A stretch of DNA of 64,000 nt from JBICHN01 sp043101845 (GCA_043101845.1 JBICHN010000011.1:1674001-1738000); one strand, 5' to 3'. Numbered from the stretch's first letter, positions 8,508 through 18,157 are shown. The notes: generated from the letters alone by a model not told the origin. Made by a program: numbers and translations.

Positions 8508-9700
8508 TCTTCCGCTCGTTCACCCTCAGGCGCCATCTTGACGATTCTCGGGTCGAAGCGGCCGAGCGTTTCGACGAGGTCATCCTGCTCGCGCATCACC
8601 TGCTCGATGTCCTTGTACACCATCGGCGCCTCATCGATGCCGGCGCTGAGGAGCGTCACGCCTCGCTCCTTGAGAAGCGGACGCGCATGGCTCCAGCGAA
8701 ACGACTGCCGCGCCTTTCGTCTGGACATCACGCGGCCGGCGCCGTGCGCAGCGGAGTTCATCGACGCCGCGTCCCCGAGTCCTCGGACGACGAAAGTCGG
8801 TGACGCCATGGTACCGGGAATGACACCGATGACGCCTCGTCCGGCCGGGGTCGCGCCTTTCCGGTGGACGATGACTTCACGACCGTCGTGAGTCTCCTTC
8901 CACGCGAAGTTGTGGTGATTCTCGAAATCCGCGAGCACCTTCGCGCCGAGCCGCTTCGCGATCGCCCGATGAATCACCGCATGGTTCGCCGACGCGTATT
9001 CACCCATGAGCGACATCGCCGCCCAATACTCGCGGCCGGTGTCATGGTCGAGCGACAACCACGCGAGTCGTTTCGCTTCTCCCTTGAGTTCAGGATGCAA
9101 CTGCATCGCGACGCGGGAATAGTGGTCGCACACCGCGGCGCCAACTCCACGACTGCCGGAGTGCGACAGCAGGGCGAGGTACGAGCCGGAGTCGAGGCCG
9201 AGACCGTCGGCCTCGACCCGAAGAATCCCGTATTCGACGAAGTGGTTTCCCGACCCGCTCGTGCCGAGTTGCCGCCACGCCTTGTCACGCGATCGGCTCG
9301 TGACCGGACTGATGGACCAGTCGGCCTCGAGCACGGGATGTTCGCGGGCTCGACTCTTGAACTCGGCGCCGATTCCAAATCGGGTCTCGTCTTCGAGCGC
9401 CTTTGTCAGCCGATCGGTCTGTGACTCGAGGGCCTTCGGCGGCAGGTCGAACACGGACATCTTCACACGGCACGCGATGTCGACGCCGACCGCGTACGGA
9501 ATCACGCTCGCTTCGGTCGCCAGGACGCCGCCGATCGGCAGACCGTAACCGACATGGGCGTCGGGCATGAGGGCGCCCCGCACCGCGACGGGAAGAGCGC
9601 AGGCGGTCTCGATCTGCTGGATGGATTGCGGATCGACGGATGTTCCCCAAACGCGGAGCGGCGATCGACCCGGCTTCATTGATTCCGATCTGTCGTCCAT
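8504..9700 (-). CDS. rtcB: RtcB-family RNA-splicing ligase
   Basis: This 398-residue protein has the RtcB hallmarks. MPDAHVGYGLPIGGV and GVDIACRV supply the Mn-binding Asp and Cys. GSGNHFVE and HSGSRGVG follow, and AAHGAGRVMSR contains the His that becomes guanylylated. RtcB joins 2',3'-cyclic-phosphate or 3'-phosphate RNA ends to 5'-OH ends using GTP and Mn2+, for RNA repair or tRNA splicing. No archease or RtcA gene is adjacent. The ATG at 9700 (MDDRSE) is preferred over an upstream one at 9790 because the extra 30 residues are unlike the family. No good ribosome-binding site is seen. Confidence 0.92.
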   Translation of the reverse strand: MDDRSESMKPGRSPLRVWGTSVDPQSIQQIETACALPVAVRGALMPDAHVGYGLPIGGVLATEASVIPYAVGVDIACRVKMSVFDLPPKALESQTDRLTKALEDETRFGIGAEFKSRAREHPVLEADWSISPVTSRSRDKAWRQLGTSGSGNHFVEYGILRVEADGLGLDSGSYLALLSHSGSRGVGAAVCDHYSRVAMQLHPELKGEAKRLAWLSLDHDTGREYWAAMSLMGEYASANHAVIHRAIAKRLGAKVLADFENHHNFAWKETHDGREVIVHRKGATPAGRGVIGVIPGTMASPTFVVRGLGDAASMNSAAHGAGRVMSRRKARQSFRWSHARPLLKERGVTLLSAGIDEAPMVYKDIEQVMREQDDLVETLGRFDPRIVKMAPEGERAED

Positions 9701-9828
9701 TGGAAACGATTCCGGAATGAAACGCCCGGCCTGGGGGATGGTATCACTGGACAGGACGCCGACACCCGGCGTTCGTCGCCCCGGTTCCACCTCAGCCTAT
9801 TCGATCGTTGAAGGAGAAGATGTCGCCC

Positions 9829-11319
9829 ATGATCAATCGACTGCACGCGACCGTGACGCTCGCGGCCCTTGCGGGTATCGCAGGAGTGGAAGGCCCGGCC
9901 GCGTCTGTGTACGCGGCTCCGCTCGATTCCGCGCCTCGCGCGACCGAAGCGAGAGAAGCGGTTCTCATCGGTTTCGATCATCCTGTGGGCGTCGACGAGG
10001 TCGCATGGGTGGAATCGCTCGGCGGCGAAGTCCGGTACGCCTACCACCTCATTGATGCGATCGCGGCGAGCCTTCCTGCCGGCGCGATCGACTTCGTCGG
10101 TCGGGCGGACGCGGTGACCTATGTCGAACCGGACCGGGTTCACCACATTGTGGGAGACGAACTCACGAACTCGTGGGGTGTGAAACGGGTCGGCGGCGGG
10201 TTCGCGCACGCGGCGGGACATACCGGCGCGGGAATCAAGGTCGCCGTGATCGATACAGGCGTCGACTACAACCATCCCGATCTCGCGGGCCGCGTCGCGG
10301 GAGGATACGACTTCGTCAACAACGATCCGGACCCGATTGACGACCATGACCACGGCACGCATGTGGCCGGAACGATCGCCGCGGTTCTCGATGGCAACGG
10401 TGTGGTCGGCGTCGCTCCCGAAGTGGAGATCTATGCGCTCAAAGCGTTGAACGCGCAGGGGTCCGGCTCGACGAGCGATCTCATCGCCGCGATTCAGTGG
10501 GCCGCCGACAACGATATGGACATCACGAGCAACAGTTGGGGCAGCTTTCTGCCCTCTGGTCAGGCGATGCGCGACGCGTTTGACAACTCGTATGACGCCG
10601 GCGTGCTGCATGTCGCCGCCGCGGGGAATTTCTACGGGCTCTTCGGCGTAAGTTACCCGGCGCGCTATGAGTCACTCATCGCGGTCGGCGCCACGGACCA
10701 GCAGAATCGCAAGGCGGCGTTCTCGGATACGGGACCGGAACTCGAACTCGCGGCCCCCGGTGTCGATGTGAATTCGACGATCCGCAACGGGCGGTACGAT
10801 CTCTTCAGCGGAACCTCAATGGCGACGCCACATGTCTCCGGGGCCGCGGCGCTTGCGCTCGCGAGCGGATCGATCGAGGACACGAACTTGAATGGTCGGG
10901 TAAACGATGAGGTCCGGGATCGTCTCGCCGCGACCGCGATCGACCTCGGCGCCCCGGGTCGTGACCGCTCATTCGGGTTCGGCCTTGTCAATGCGAGCAC
11001 GGCCGTCTCGACTCCGATGAGCTTGACCGTTCCGACCCTCGTCGCCGGCGATGTGGCGACACTCACCGCGTCGGGCGCGGATGCGGGATCGACAGTCTTC
11101 TTTGTTTATGGCGCGGCGACTGGACCGGTTGAGATTGCACCACTCGGTGTCGTCCTGTCGATTCTCAACCCCTCGCTTGGCGGCAGCGCCGTCGCGGACT
11201 CCGGCGGAGTCGCCTCATTCAGCGCGACCGTGCCGGGCGCGGCGAGCGGTGTGACCATCTTTGTTCAGGCCGCCACGAACGGTGTCGTCTCCGATGTGGT
11301 GCGGACCACGATTCAGTAA
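9829..11319 (+). CDS. Secreted subtilisin-like (S8) serine protease
   Basis: This is a 496-residue protein. A signal peptide of roughly 30 residues is followed by an I9-type propeptide (about 42-105) and an S8 catalytic domain. The catalytic triad is visible as Asp142 in AVIDTGVDYNHP, His178 in DHGTHVAGT and Ser330 in GTSMATPHVSG. From about residue 395 there is a separate beta-rich C-terminal domain of about 100 residues. It resembles the C-terminus of the protein encoded at 48929-51241. Export across the inner membrane and self-processing are expected from the family. AAGGAG at 9811-9816 best serves the ATG at 9829. An ATG at 9820 is too close to it. Confidence 0.93.
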   Translation: MINRLHATVTLAALAGIAGVEGPAASVYAAPLDSAPRATEAREAVLIGFDHPVGVDEVAWVESLGGEVRYAYHLIDAIAASLPAGAIDFVGRADAVTYVEPDRVHHIVGDELTNSWGVKRVGGGFAHAAGHTGAGIKVAVIDTGVDYNHPDLAGRVAGGYDFVNNDPDPIDDHDHGTHVAGTIAAVLDGNGVVGVAPEVEIYALKALNAQGSGSTSDLIAAIQWAADNDMDITSNSWGSFLPSGQAMRDAFDNSYDAGVLHVAAAGNFYGLFGVSYPARYESLIAVGATDQQNRKAAFSDTGPELELAAPGVDVNSTIRNGRYDLFSGTSMATPHVSGAAALALASGSIEDTNLNGRVNDEVRDRLAATAIDLGAPGRDRSFGFGLVNASTAVSTPMSLTVPTLVAGDVATLTASGADAGSTVFFVYGAATGPVEIAPLGVVLSILNPSLGGSAVADSGGVASFSATVPGAASGVTIFVQAATNGVVSDVVRTTIQ

Positions 11320-11382
11320 GCCCGCAATGCGATCACTCGTCTCCGGGTCGTGGCCCCCACGGCGATCCGGAACGAGACCAGA

Positions 11383-11417
11383 CCCCGCCGGCGCCTGCGT
11401 CGGCGGGGTTATTAATT
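11383..11417 (+). terminator. Rho-independent terminator of the subtilase gene
   Basis: A perfect 8-bp stem, CCCCGCCG (11383-11390) with CGGCGGGG (11401-11408), encloses a 10-base loop. It is followed by TTATTAATT. It lies 63 bases after the protease stop and just before the end of the convergent alkyltransferase gene. Confidence 0.8.
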
Positions 11418-11433
11418 GAGCGAGACAGCGGCG

Positions 11434-11949
11434 CTAAGCGTTTCTTCGCTCGTGCTCGAGCAGCGCCTGTTTGATCCGCAGGGCTTCGCTCTGGTCATCA
11501 GTGTCTCCGCCGTAGCCGTGCAGCCGGCCGCTCGCCGCGACGACGCGGTGGCAGGGAATGATGACACAGAGTGGGTTGAGTCGCATGGCCTGACCCGCGG
11601 CCCGGGCGCCACCAGAGCGGCCACCCGCGTGAAGCGCGAGTTCGCCGTACGACATGGTCTCACCCGGAGGAATGCGGCGACAGGCGTCGCGGCACGCGCG
11701 ATGAAAGGACGGACCCGGGCTCTCGATGTCTTCGAATGCGATCGCGACTTCACCGGCGAAATAGCGATCGAGACGATCCACGATCTCAGGTCGCAATTCG
11801 GTGTCTTCGTTCCCGGGTGATTCACCCGTCGACGAATACATCCAGTCCGTTGATATCGTCCCATCGTCGTGTTCTCGAAGGATGAACGGAGCGATCGCGT
11901 TCTCGATGCGTCGCCATCGGGTGGCGGTCGTCGCGATTCGAATGCTCAT
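11434..11949 (-). CDS. ogt: Methylated-DNA-[protein]-cysteine S-methyltransferase
   Basis: This 171-residue suicide alkyltransferase repairs O6-alkylguanine in DNA. The acceptor motif PCHRV (Cys133) lies in a 'NPLCVIIPCHRVV' context, preceded by 'RIPPGETMSYGELA' and the DNA-binding Arg-finger region 'ARAAGQAMRLNP'. A short N-terminal domain precedes them, so this is an Ogt-like single-function protein without an Ada regulatory part. It starts three bases after the tyrS stop and is probably translated from the same message. Confidence 0.95.
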   Translation of the reverse strand: MSIRIATTATRWRRIENAIAPFILREHDDGTISTDWMYSSTGESPGNEDTELRPEIVDRLDRYFAGEVAIAFEDIESPGPSFHRACRDACRRIPPGETMSYGELALHAGGRSGGARAAGQAMRLNPLCVIIPCHRVVAASGRLHGYGGDTDDQSEALRIKQALLEHERRNA

Positions 11950-11952
11950 CGC

Positions 11953-13161
11953 TCACCCTTTCGGTTCGACTCGGCAGATGCGGCGTTTGCCGACCTTCAA
12001 GACGCGGCCATCTTGGAGATCAATCTCCGCGTTCATATCGGTGACTTTCTCGTCGTCGATCGATACGGCGCCCTGCTGGATGAGCCGTCGTGCTTCGCTG
12101 TTGCTCGATGCAAACTCGACGGCGCGGACGAGCGCGACAATGCCGATCGGAGAGTCATCCACGACCTTCGACTCGAGATCCGCCGGGAGATTGCCCTCGG
12201 CGAATCGTGACCGGAATTCCTGCGACGCGGCGTCGGCGGCACGTTCGTCGTAGTACGCCTTGACGATGGCGCGCCCCAGCTTGTCCTTCGCGTCCCGGGG
12301 ATGGGTGCGCGCCGAGTCGCAAAGGGTTTTGATCTCGCTCGCCGGGAGATCCGTGCAGAGCGTAAACCATTCCTCCATGAGCGCATCCGGAATGGACATC
12401 GTCTTCCCGAACATATCGTCCGGCGAATCGGTCACGCCTATGTAGTTCCCGAGTGACTTGCTCATCTTCTCGGTTCCGTCGAGACCGCGAAGAATGGGGC
12501 AGACCACGACGACCTGCGGCTCCTGATCCGCGGCGCTCTGAAGGTCGCGACCGACGAGATTGTTGAAGGTCTGGTCCGTTCCCCCCAGTTCGACATCGGC
12601 CTCAACACAGACCGAGTCCCAGCCCTGCATGAGCGGGTAGAGAAACTCGTGGACAGAGATCGGCTGGCCCGCCTTGTACCGCTTCTCGAAGGTGTCGCGT
12701 TCGAGCATCTGGGCGACGGTCATCTGGCTGGCGAGTCGAATGACATCCGCGAACGACATCGATCCCAGCCATTCGCTGTTCCGGCGGAGTTCGAGGCGTT
12801 CCGGTGAATCATCGAGGATCTTCGTCGCCTGGCTGAGGTAGGTCTCGGCGTTGGCGTTGATCTCCTCGGGCGTCAGCATGGGCCGCGTCTTGGACTTGCC
12901 GGTTGGATCGCCAATCCGCGCGGTGTAGTCGCCAATGATCAGCACCGCTTTGTGGCCGAGGTCCTGGAACCGCCGCATGAGCCGAAGCACCACGGCGTGC
13001 CCGATGTGGATGTCCGGACTCGAGGGATCGAGTCCGAGTTTGACGCGGAGCGGCTTGCCGGTCTTGTCCGATTTCGCAAGCTTGCGCTTGAGTTCATCCT
13101 CGGAGTAGACCGCCGCGGTTCCGCGCAGCAGCGTTTGCAGATGGTCGTCGAGGTCTGGCAT
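11953..13161 (-). CDS. tyrS: Tyrosyl-tRNA synthetase
   Basis: This 402-residue class I synthetase charges tRNA-Tyr. It has the HIGH motif at residues 52-55, KMSKS at 232-236, and a C-terminal S4 RNA-binding domain from about 335 ('ARRLIQQGAVSIDDEKV'). The KMSKS form of the second signature and the overall length fit the TyrZ/type-2 bacterial enzymes. No T-box leader is visible in the 44 bases separating it from the upstream permease gene, and the three same-strand genes may form one operon. Confidence 0.96.
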   Translation of the reverse strand: MPDLDDHLQTLLRGTAAVYSEDELKRKLAKSDKTGKPLRVKLGLDPSSPDIHIGHAVVLRLMRRFQDLGHKAVLIIGDYTARIGDPTGKSKTRPMLTPEEINANAETYLSQATKILDDSPERLELRRNSEWLGSMSFADVIRLASQMTVAQMLERDTFEKRYKAGQPISVHEFLYPLMQGWDSVCVEADVELGGTDQTFNNLVGRDLQSAADQEPQVVVVCPILRGLDGTEKMSKSLGNYIGVTDSPDDMFGKTMSIPDALMEEWFTLCTDLPASEIKTLCDSARTHPRDAKDKLGRAIVKAYYDERAADAASQEFRSRFAEGNLPADLESKVVDDSPIGIVALVRAVEFASSNSEARRLIQQGAVSIDDEKVTDMNAEIDLQDGRVLKVGKRRICRVEPKG

Positions 13162-13205
13162 GACGCGGGGATGGTATTCCGCCGCGCGCTTTCGAGCAGG
13201 AGCGG

Positions 13206-14954
13206 TCAGACGCGGAAGAGCGCGCCCATGCGTTTGCCGAGCAGAGCGGAGGCGCCGACGAGCGTGACCGTGAGCAACGCCATCCCCCAGACGCCCATGG
13301 CGGACGCGATGTACTGGCCGTCACCGAGACGCTCGAAGAAGGTGTAGATCGCCTTCGTGACGGGATAGTGCTGTTCACGCTGCGCGAGAATGAGCGAGTC
13401 CGAGACCTCGAGCATCGAGAAACTGAAGACGAGGAGTCCGCCTGCGATCAGGTTCGCCATGATGAGCGGAATCGTAATGCGGCGTAGCGCGAGCAGGGGA
13501 CCGGCGCCCATATTTCGAGCCGCCTCCTCGAGTTCGTGTGAAGTCTGCTCGAGTCCCGCCACCGTGGAACGCACCATGTACGGCAGTCGGCGAACCGAAT
13601 ACGCGAGTACGAGCAGGACGATCGGGTTCGCGTCCGGACCGAGCACATCGAACATGCCTGCGATCGGCGCGAAGGCTCGCTCGAACACATTGCTCGCACT
13701 TTCCGGCGTAATCGTAAACGGATAGGTCAGTGTCAACGCGACATATCCGAACGCCATGACGAGGCCCGGGACCGCGAGGGGGAGCATGGAGAGCGCGTCA
13801 AGAAAGCCGCGCCCCCAGACGCGCGTTCGAACGACAAGGTGTCCGATGGCGATTCCGACCACAATCGTGAAGAGCATGGCGAGCGTCGCGTACTTGAGTG
13901 AATTCGCGATCGAGCCCAGCGCGAGCGGATGGCTCAACGCATCTTCGTAATGGTCGAAAGTCCAGACCGATGGGAGCGCCGTTCCGTACCACTGACCTTC
14001 CGCGGCGAAGCTTGTCAGGATCACACCGATGTGCGGGAGCACGGCGAGCAGGGTGACCGTAGCGAAGACGAGCGACGCCCCGATCGACCCGAGGACTCCG
14101 AGTCGACGCGTCCGCGCGGCGACGGACGCTTTTGAGTACATCGCGTACGCGCGGCCCCCGAAGACAAGCTTACCGAGAACATAGAACAGCACCGACGCGC
14201 CGAGCATAACCGCCGTGAGCGCGTACGGCGCCGCCGAATTATCCATCTCCTTGATCCGGCCGAAGATCTGCACGGGGGTGACCTCATACAGATCGAACAT
14301 GAGCGGCGTTCCGAGTTCCGTGAACGACCAGATGAACACGATCGTGCCGCCGGCGAATATGCCGGGTCGAATGAGTGGAAGCGTAATCGAGAAGAACCGT
14401 CGGACCCGACCGACCCCGAGATTCTCCGCCGCTTCCTCGAGAGTCGGATCGAGGTTCGCCAGCGCCGCGACCGTGTTGAGGAACAGAATGGGGTAGAGGT
14501 GCAGCGCTTCTACGATGACGACGCCCCAGAATCGTGCCTCGCCGAGAAAGTCGAACTCGGATCCGAGCAGCGCGTTGAGGGCGCCGTACCTGCCAAGGAG
14601 CTGCCGCATCCCGATCGCGCCGACGAACGGCGGGAGGATCAGCGGCGTGAGAATGAGCGCGTTCCAGACGCCCTGGCCCGCGAACGAGAAGCGGGCAGAG
14701 ATCAGCGCGAGCGGAAGTGAAATCACGAGACACAGCGAGGTCGTCGCGACCGCGATGAGCGCGGCGTTGAGGAGTCCTCGGCGCAGCGATGGGTCCAGGA
14801 AGACGAGGCGGATCGCGTCAAAGGAGAATTCACCCGTCACCGGATCGATGAACCCGCCCCGGATCGTGAGCGCGATCGGCCAGAGAAGGAAGACCCCGAG
14901 CAGCCCCAGCACGACGCCGAGGATTCCGTATTGACCGATCGCTCTCGCTCGCAT
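13206..14954 (-). CDS. Two-domain ABC transporter permease, iron(III)/FbpB-like
   Basis: This inner-membrane protein of about 582 residues has two BPD_transp_1 permease domains in tandem, with roughly a dozen hydrophobic segments. Each half carries an EAA-type coupling loop ('EEAAENLGVGRVRRFFSITLPLIRPGI' in the first, 'EEAARNMGAGPLLALRRITIPLI' in the second). This arrangement is typical of FbpB/SfuB-type ferric iron or related anion importers. No binding protein or ATPase gene is adjacent, so the substrate is uncertain and partners must lie elsewhere. Start alternatives are ATG 14954 (used) and TTG 14975, neither with a good ribosome-binding site. Confidence 0.85.
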   Translation of the reverse strand: MRARAIGQYGILGVVLGLLGVFLLWPIALTIRGGFIDPVTGEFSFDAIRLVFLDPSLRRGLLNAALIAVATTSLCLVISLPLALISARFSFAGQGVWNALILTPLILPPFVGAIGMRQLLGRYGALNALLGSEFDFLGEARFWGVVIVEALHLYPILFLNTVAALANLDPTLEEAAENLGVGRVRRFFSITLPLIRPGIFAGGTIVFIWSFTELGTPLMFDLYEVTPVQIFGRIKEMDNSAAPYALTAVMLGASVLFYVLGKLVFGGRAYAMYSKASVAARTRRLGVLGSIGASLVFATVTLLAVLPHIGVILTSFAAEGQWYGTALPSVWTFDHYEDALSHPLALGSIANSLKYATLAMLFTIVVGIAIGHLVVRTRVWGRGFLDALSMLPLAVPGLVMAFGYVALTLTYPFTITPESASNVFERAFAPIAGMFDVLGPDANPIVLLVLAYSVRRLPYMVRSTVAGLEQTSHELEEAARNMGAGPLLALRRITIPLIMANLIAGGLLVFSFSMLEVSDSLILAQREQHYPVTKAIYTFFERLGDGQYIASAMGVWGMALLTVTLVGASALLGKRMGALFRV

Positions 14955-15064
14955 GAGACGCAACAATAGGATCAACAGCGACGCGTCGCCGAGCGCCCCA
15001 CAACCGGCGGCGGGCGGGTCGCGGCGGTTGATTTGCTCGGCGATCGGTCCGAACGAAAGTGCCT

Positions 15065-16570
15065 ATGACGCCTGAGCGTGACGAGCGCGATCTTCAAGAT
15101 ACACCGACCGGATCCACTCCCGGAGCGGTGAACGGCGTGGCCGCGCCGACTCCCGGCGAGGATGGTCCGCAACTCGAGGATGTGACCGCCGATTCTCCAG
15201 ACGACGCGCGAGTCGCGGAGATGCTCGAGCACTCGATCGATGTCGCGGCGTTCGCGCCGGTCGTGCAGGCGCTCGATCCGGCCGACGCGGCGGATGTGCT
15301 CGAAGAACTCGACGCCGAAGAAGCGGCCGATCTGCTCCACACGATGGCCGACGCCCAGTCGGCGGACGACCTCGCGAACATGGATGCTCGATTCGCGATT
15401 CTCATTCTCGAGGATCTCGAAATCGACCATGGGATCGCGGAGCCGGCGAAGTACCTCAGCCGCATGGATCCGGACGATGCGGTCGACATCCTCCAGGCCT
15501 GTTCGGACGACCTGCGAGAGCGTCTTCTCGACGCTCTGCCGCCCGACAAGGCGGTTCAGCTCGAACAACTCGCCCGATTCGATCCGGAGACGGCGGGCGG
15601 CATGATGACCACCGATTTCGTCAAGGTGTTCATGACCATGACGATCGGAGAGGCGATCGATGCCGTGCGTCGCCAAGCCGACGCGGATCAGAGTTATGTC
15701 TACTGCGTCGACCGAAACGAGAGACTTGTCGGCAATGTCGAACTCCGGACGCTTCTGTTCACTCCGGTCGACACCCCAGTCGAAGAGGTCATGGACCGGC
15801 AGCTCGACTACCTTCGACCGGACACGGACCAGGAGGAGATCGCTTCGGCGTTTGATCGATACGACTACACCGTCCTGCCGGTGGTCGACCGGTCTCAGCG
15901 CCTCATCGGAATCGTGACGGTCGATGATGTGCTCGACGCGATCCGGGCGGAGAACACCGAAGACGCCTACAAGATGGTCGGCGCCGGCAAGAACGAAGCG
16001 GTATTCAGCAGCGTGTGGGAGAAATTTCGGGGGCGATTCCCGTGGCTTCTCGTCAATCTATTCACATCGTTCATTGCAGCGATGGTGGTGCTTCAGTTCG
16101 ACGAGATGATCAGCCGTGTGGTCGCGTTGGCGGTCCTGATGCCGGTGATCGCAAATCAGGCGGGCAATGCGGGCCAGCAGTCGCTCGCCGTGACATTGCG
16201 GGGCATCGTGCTGGGAGAGATGCGATCAACTCGCGTGTGGCCTCTCGTCTGGCGCGAGCTCGTTCTCGGACTGCTGACCGGGGCGATGATCGGAGCCGCG
16301 GTCGCAGGGATCATCTTCACCGTCGCGGCGACGAATCTCGTCTCCGATGTGCCGCCTCAGCTCGGCTGGGTGTTTGCGGTGGCGATGACGGGGTCGATGG
16401 GCGTGGGATGTCTCGTCGGCTCGTCGATGCCCCTCCTCATCGAGAAACTCAAGTTCGACCCGGCGACGGCGTCCACGATCTTCCTCACTATGATCACCGA
16501 TTCGATGTCCTTCCTCACCTTTCTCGGCCTGGCCAGCTTCTTTCGCGGCCTTCTCCTCCCGGGTGGGTGA
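15065..16570 (+). CDS. mgtE: Magnesium transporter MgtE
   Basis: This 501-residue inner-membrane Mg2+ channel has the three parts of the family. An acidic cytosolic MgtE_N superhelical domain (about 50-180) comes first, then a CBS-domain pair (about 185-320), then a C-terminal pore region of five membrane helices with 'MPVIANQAGNAGQQS' and 'FDPATASTIFLTMITDSMSF'. Mg2+ bound between the N and CBS domains closes the pore in known members. The first 40 residues are a low-complexity acidic extension. ATG 15065 is used, and a GTG lies six bases earlier. The gene diverges from the permease. Confidence 0.95.
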   Translation: MTPERDERDLQDTPTGSTPGAVNGVAAPTPGEDGPQLEDVTADSPDDARVAEMLEHSIDVAAFAPVVQALDPADAADVLEELDAEEAADLLHTMADAQSADDLANMDARFAILILEDLEIDHGIAEPAKYLSRMDPDDAVDILQACSDDLRERLLDALPPDKAVQLEQLARFDPETAGGMMTTDFVKVFMTMTIGEAIDAVRRQADADQSYVYCVDRNERLVGNVELRTLLFTPVDTPVEEVMDRQLDYLRPDTDQEEIASAFDRYDYTVLPVVDRSQRLIGIVTVDDVLDAIRAENTEDAYKMVGAGKNEAVFSSVWEKFRGRFPWLLVNLFTSFIAAMVVLQFDEMISRVVALAVLMPVIANQAGNAGQQSLAVTLRGIVLGEMRSTRVWPLVWRELVLGLLTGAMIGAAVAGIIFTVAATNLVSDVPPQLGWVFAVAMTGSMGVGCLVGSSMPLLIEKLKFDPATASTIFLTMITDSMSFLTFLGLASFFRGLLLPGG

Positions 16571-16786
16571 GGCCCGTCGGGCGAATGCCGGAAAATCACC
16601 GCCCGCCTATACTTGACGCACGCGGCGTTTCGCGGGACACTCTCGCCTGACATTGCGGCGGCGAAGGCGTCGCCGGACCCGCGAGCTTGCGAAAGGCGCT
16701 GACGCGCGGTCGGCGCCCGCAGCCATCCCCGCAAGGAACTGCGATTTACGATCGGCCAGACCCCCGGCCGGCGGAGGAAACCCAGC

Positions 16787-18157
16787 ATGGCTTCACGATC
16801 GAGCAGCGGCATGGGTGTGTTGGTGGCGCTTGTCATCTTCATCCTGCTGTCCATGGCTCTGCTGTTGACGACGATGCTCTTCTACACGAAGCAGCAGAAA
16901 GCACTCGCCCAGCAGAAGCAGGCGGAGACGGACCTCAGCCTCTATGTGAAAGCGGCGGAGAAGAACCGTGATGACATCAAGCGGATCGCCGCCGACGCCG
17001 AGCGCGACAACGCGAGCGTCGTGACCTTCCTCAAGCAGCAGCAGGACTCGATCATGCGGCGGGTGGGCGGCAGCCCGAACCTGACGCTCAACGATCTCAC
17101 CGCTCAGGCCCGCGCGCTCGGGATCGATGAAGGCGAGTCGCTCATCGAAGAGATCAAGCAGCTCCGGCAGGAACTCAGCGTGGCTGAGGAGAATGCCCGC
17201 GTGCTCGCCGAAGAGCGCGATGTCGCGAAGGCGATCGCCGAAGAGCAGACGAGCCGCAGCGAAGACCTTGAGACTTCGCATCAGCGCACCGTTGATGAAC
17301 TCAATGTGCGGATCGACGAGATTCAGGCCCAGGCCGATTCCTACCGGCGTCAGGTCGAGCAGGCCGAACAGCAGATGGACGACCGCGTCGCCGATATCCG
17401 GAACCGCTATGAGCAGGAGATCACCGATCTCACGCGCCGGCTCGAGACCGAGCAGGGCAACTCGGCGCAACTCGCCGACGCGGTGCAGTCGCTGCAGGAG
17501 CGGTTGAAGACCGTCAATGTCGGAATCGGCAGCGAGGATGCGCTGGTCGACGGCGAAATCATCCGCACCCTCGAGAACAACGAAGTCTTCGTCAACCTCG
17601 GCCGCCGGGATCATGTCGTCCTCGGAATGACCTTTGAGGTGTACGGCAGCGCGGCCGACATTCGTCCGAACGCCGCCGGCGAGGTGCCGCGGGGCAAAGC
17701 CACGGTCGAACTCGTTCGTATCAACGACAATGTATCGACGGCCCGCGTCATTCGTTCGACCGCCGGCCGCGCCGTCGTCGAAGGCGATGTCCTCGTCAAT
17801 GCGATCTACGACCGAAACAAGGAATACTCGTTCTTCGTGTTCGGCGACTTCGATATCACCGGCGACTCGAGCGCGGGCGATCGGGACAACGAAGTGATCG
17901 AGTCCCGCATTCGCGAATGGGGTGGCGCCATTCGCGATGAATTCTCGGGCGATATCGACTTCCTCGTCCTCGGCGTGGCGCCGGAGAAGCCCGGCCCGTT
18001 GCGTCCCGGCGCGACACCCCCGGAGGTTCGCAACTGGATCGCCGAGCAGAAGAACTACGAGCAGTACCAGGAGTATCTCGAGCGGGCTCGTGATCTCTCG
18101 ATTCCAGTCCTGAACCAGAATCGACTGCTCACGCTCATCGGGTACTACAACCAGTAA
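16787..18157 (+). CDS. Membrane-anchored coiled-coil protein with BRCT-like C-terminus
   Basis: This 456-residue protein has one N-terminal membrane helix (about 10-32) followed by a long Glu/Gln/Ala/Arg-rich coiled coil (about 35-245). Next is a beta-rich segment (about 250-345) containing 'VFVNLGRRDHVVLGMTFEVYG'. The final section, about 350-410, looks like a BRCT fold: 'YSFFVFGDFDITG', then 'IESRIREWGGAI' with the tell-tale Gly pair, then 'DIDFLVLGVAP'. BRCT domains bind phosphopeptides or DNA ends, but here the protein is membrane-attached. I do not know a named family. CGGAGGAAA lies before the ATG. The 216 bases upstream hold no gene I can see. Confidence 0.75.
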   Translation: MASRSSSGMGVLVALVIFILLSMALLLTTMLFYTKQQKALAQQKQAETDLSLYVKAAEKNRDDIKRIAADAERDNASVVTFLKQQQDSIMRRVGGSPNLTLNDLTAQARALGIDEGESLIEEIKQLRQELSVAEENARVLAEERDVAKAIAEEQTSRSEDLETSHQRTVDELNVRIDEIQAQADSYRRQVEQAEQQMDDRVADIRNRYEQEITDLTRRLETEQGNSAQLADAVQSLQERLKTVNVGIGSEDALVDGEIIRTLENNEVFVNLGRRDHVVLGMTFEVYGSAADIRPNAAGEVPRGKATVELVRINDNVSTARVIRSTAGRAVVEGDVLVNAIYDRNKEYSFFVFGDFDITGDSSAGDRDNEVIESRIREWGGAIRDEFSGDIDFLVLGVAPEKPGPLRPGATPPEVRNWIAEQKNYEQYQEYLERARDLSIPVLNQNRLLTLIGYYNQ

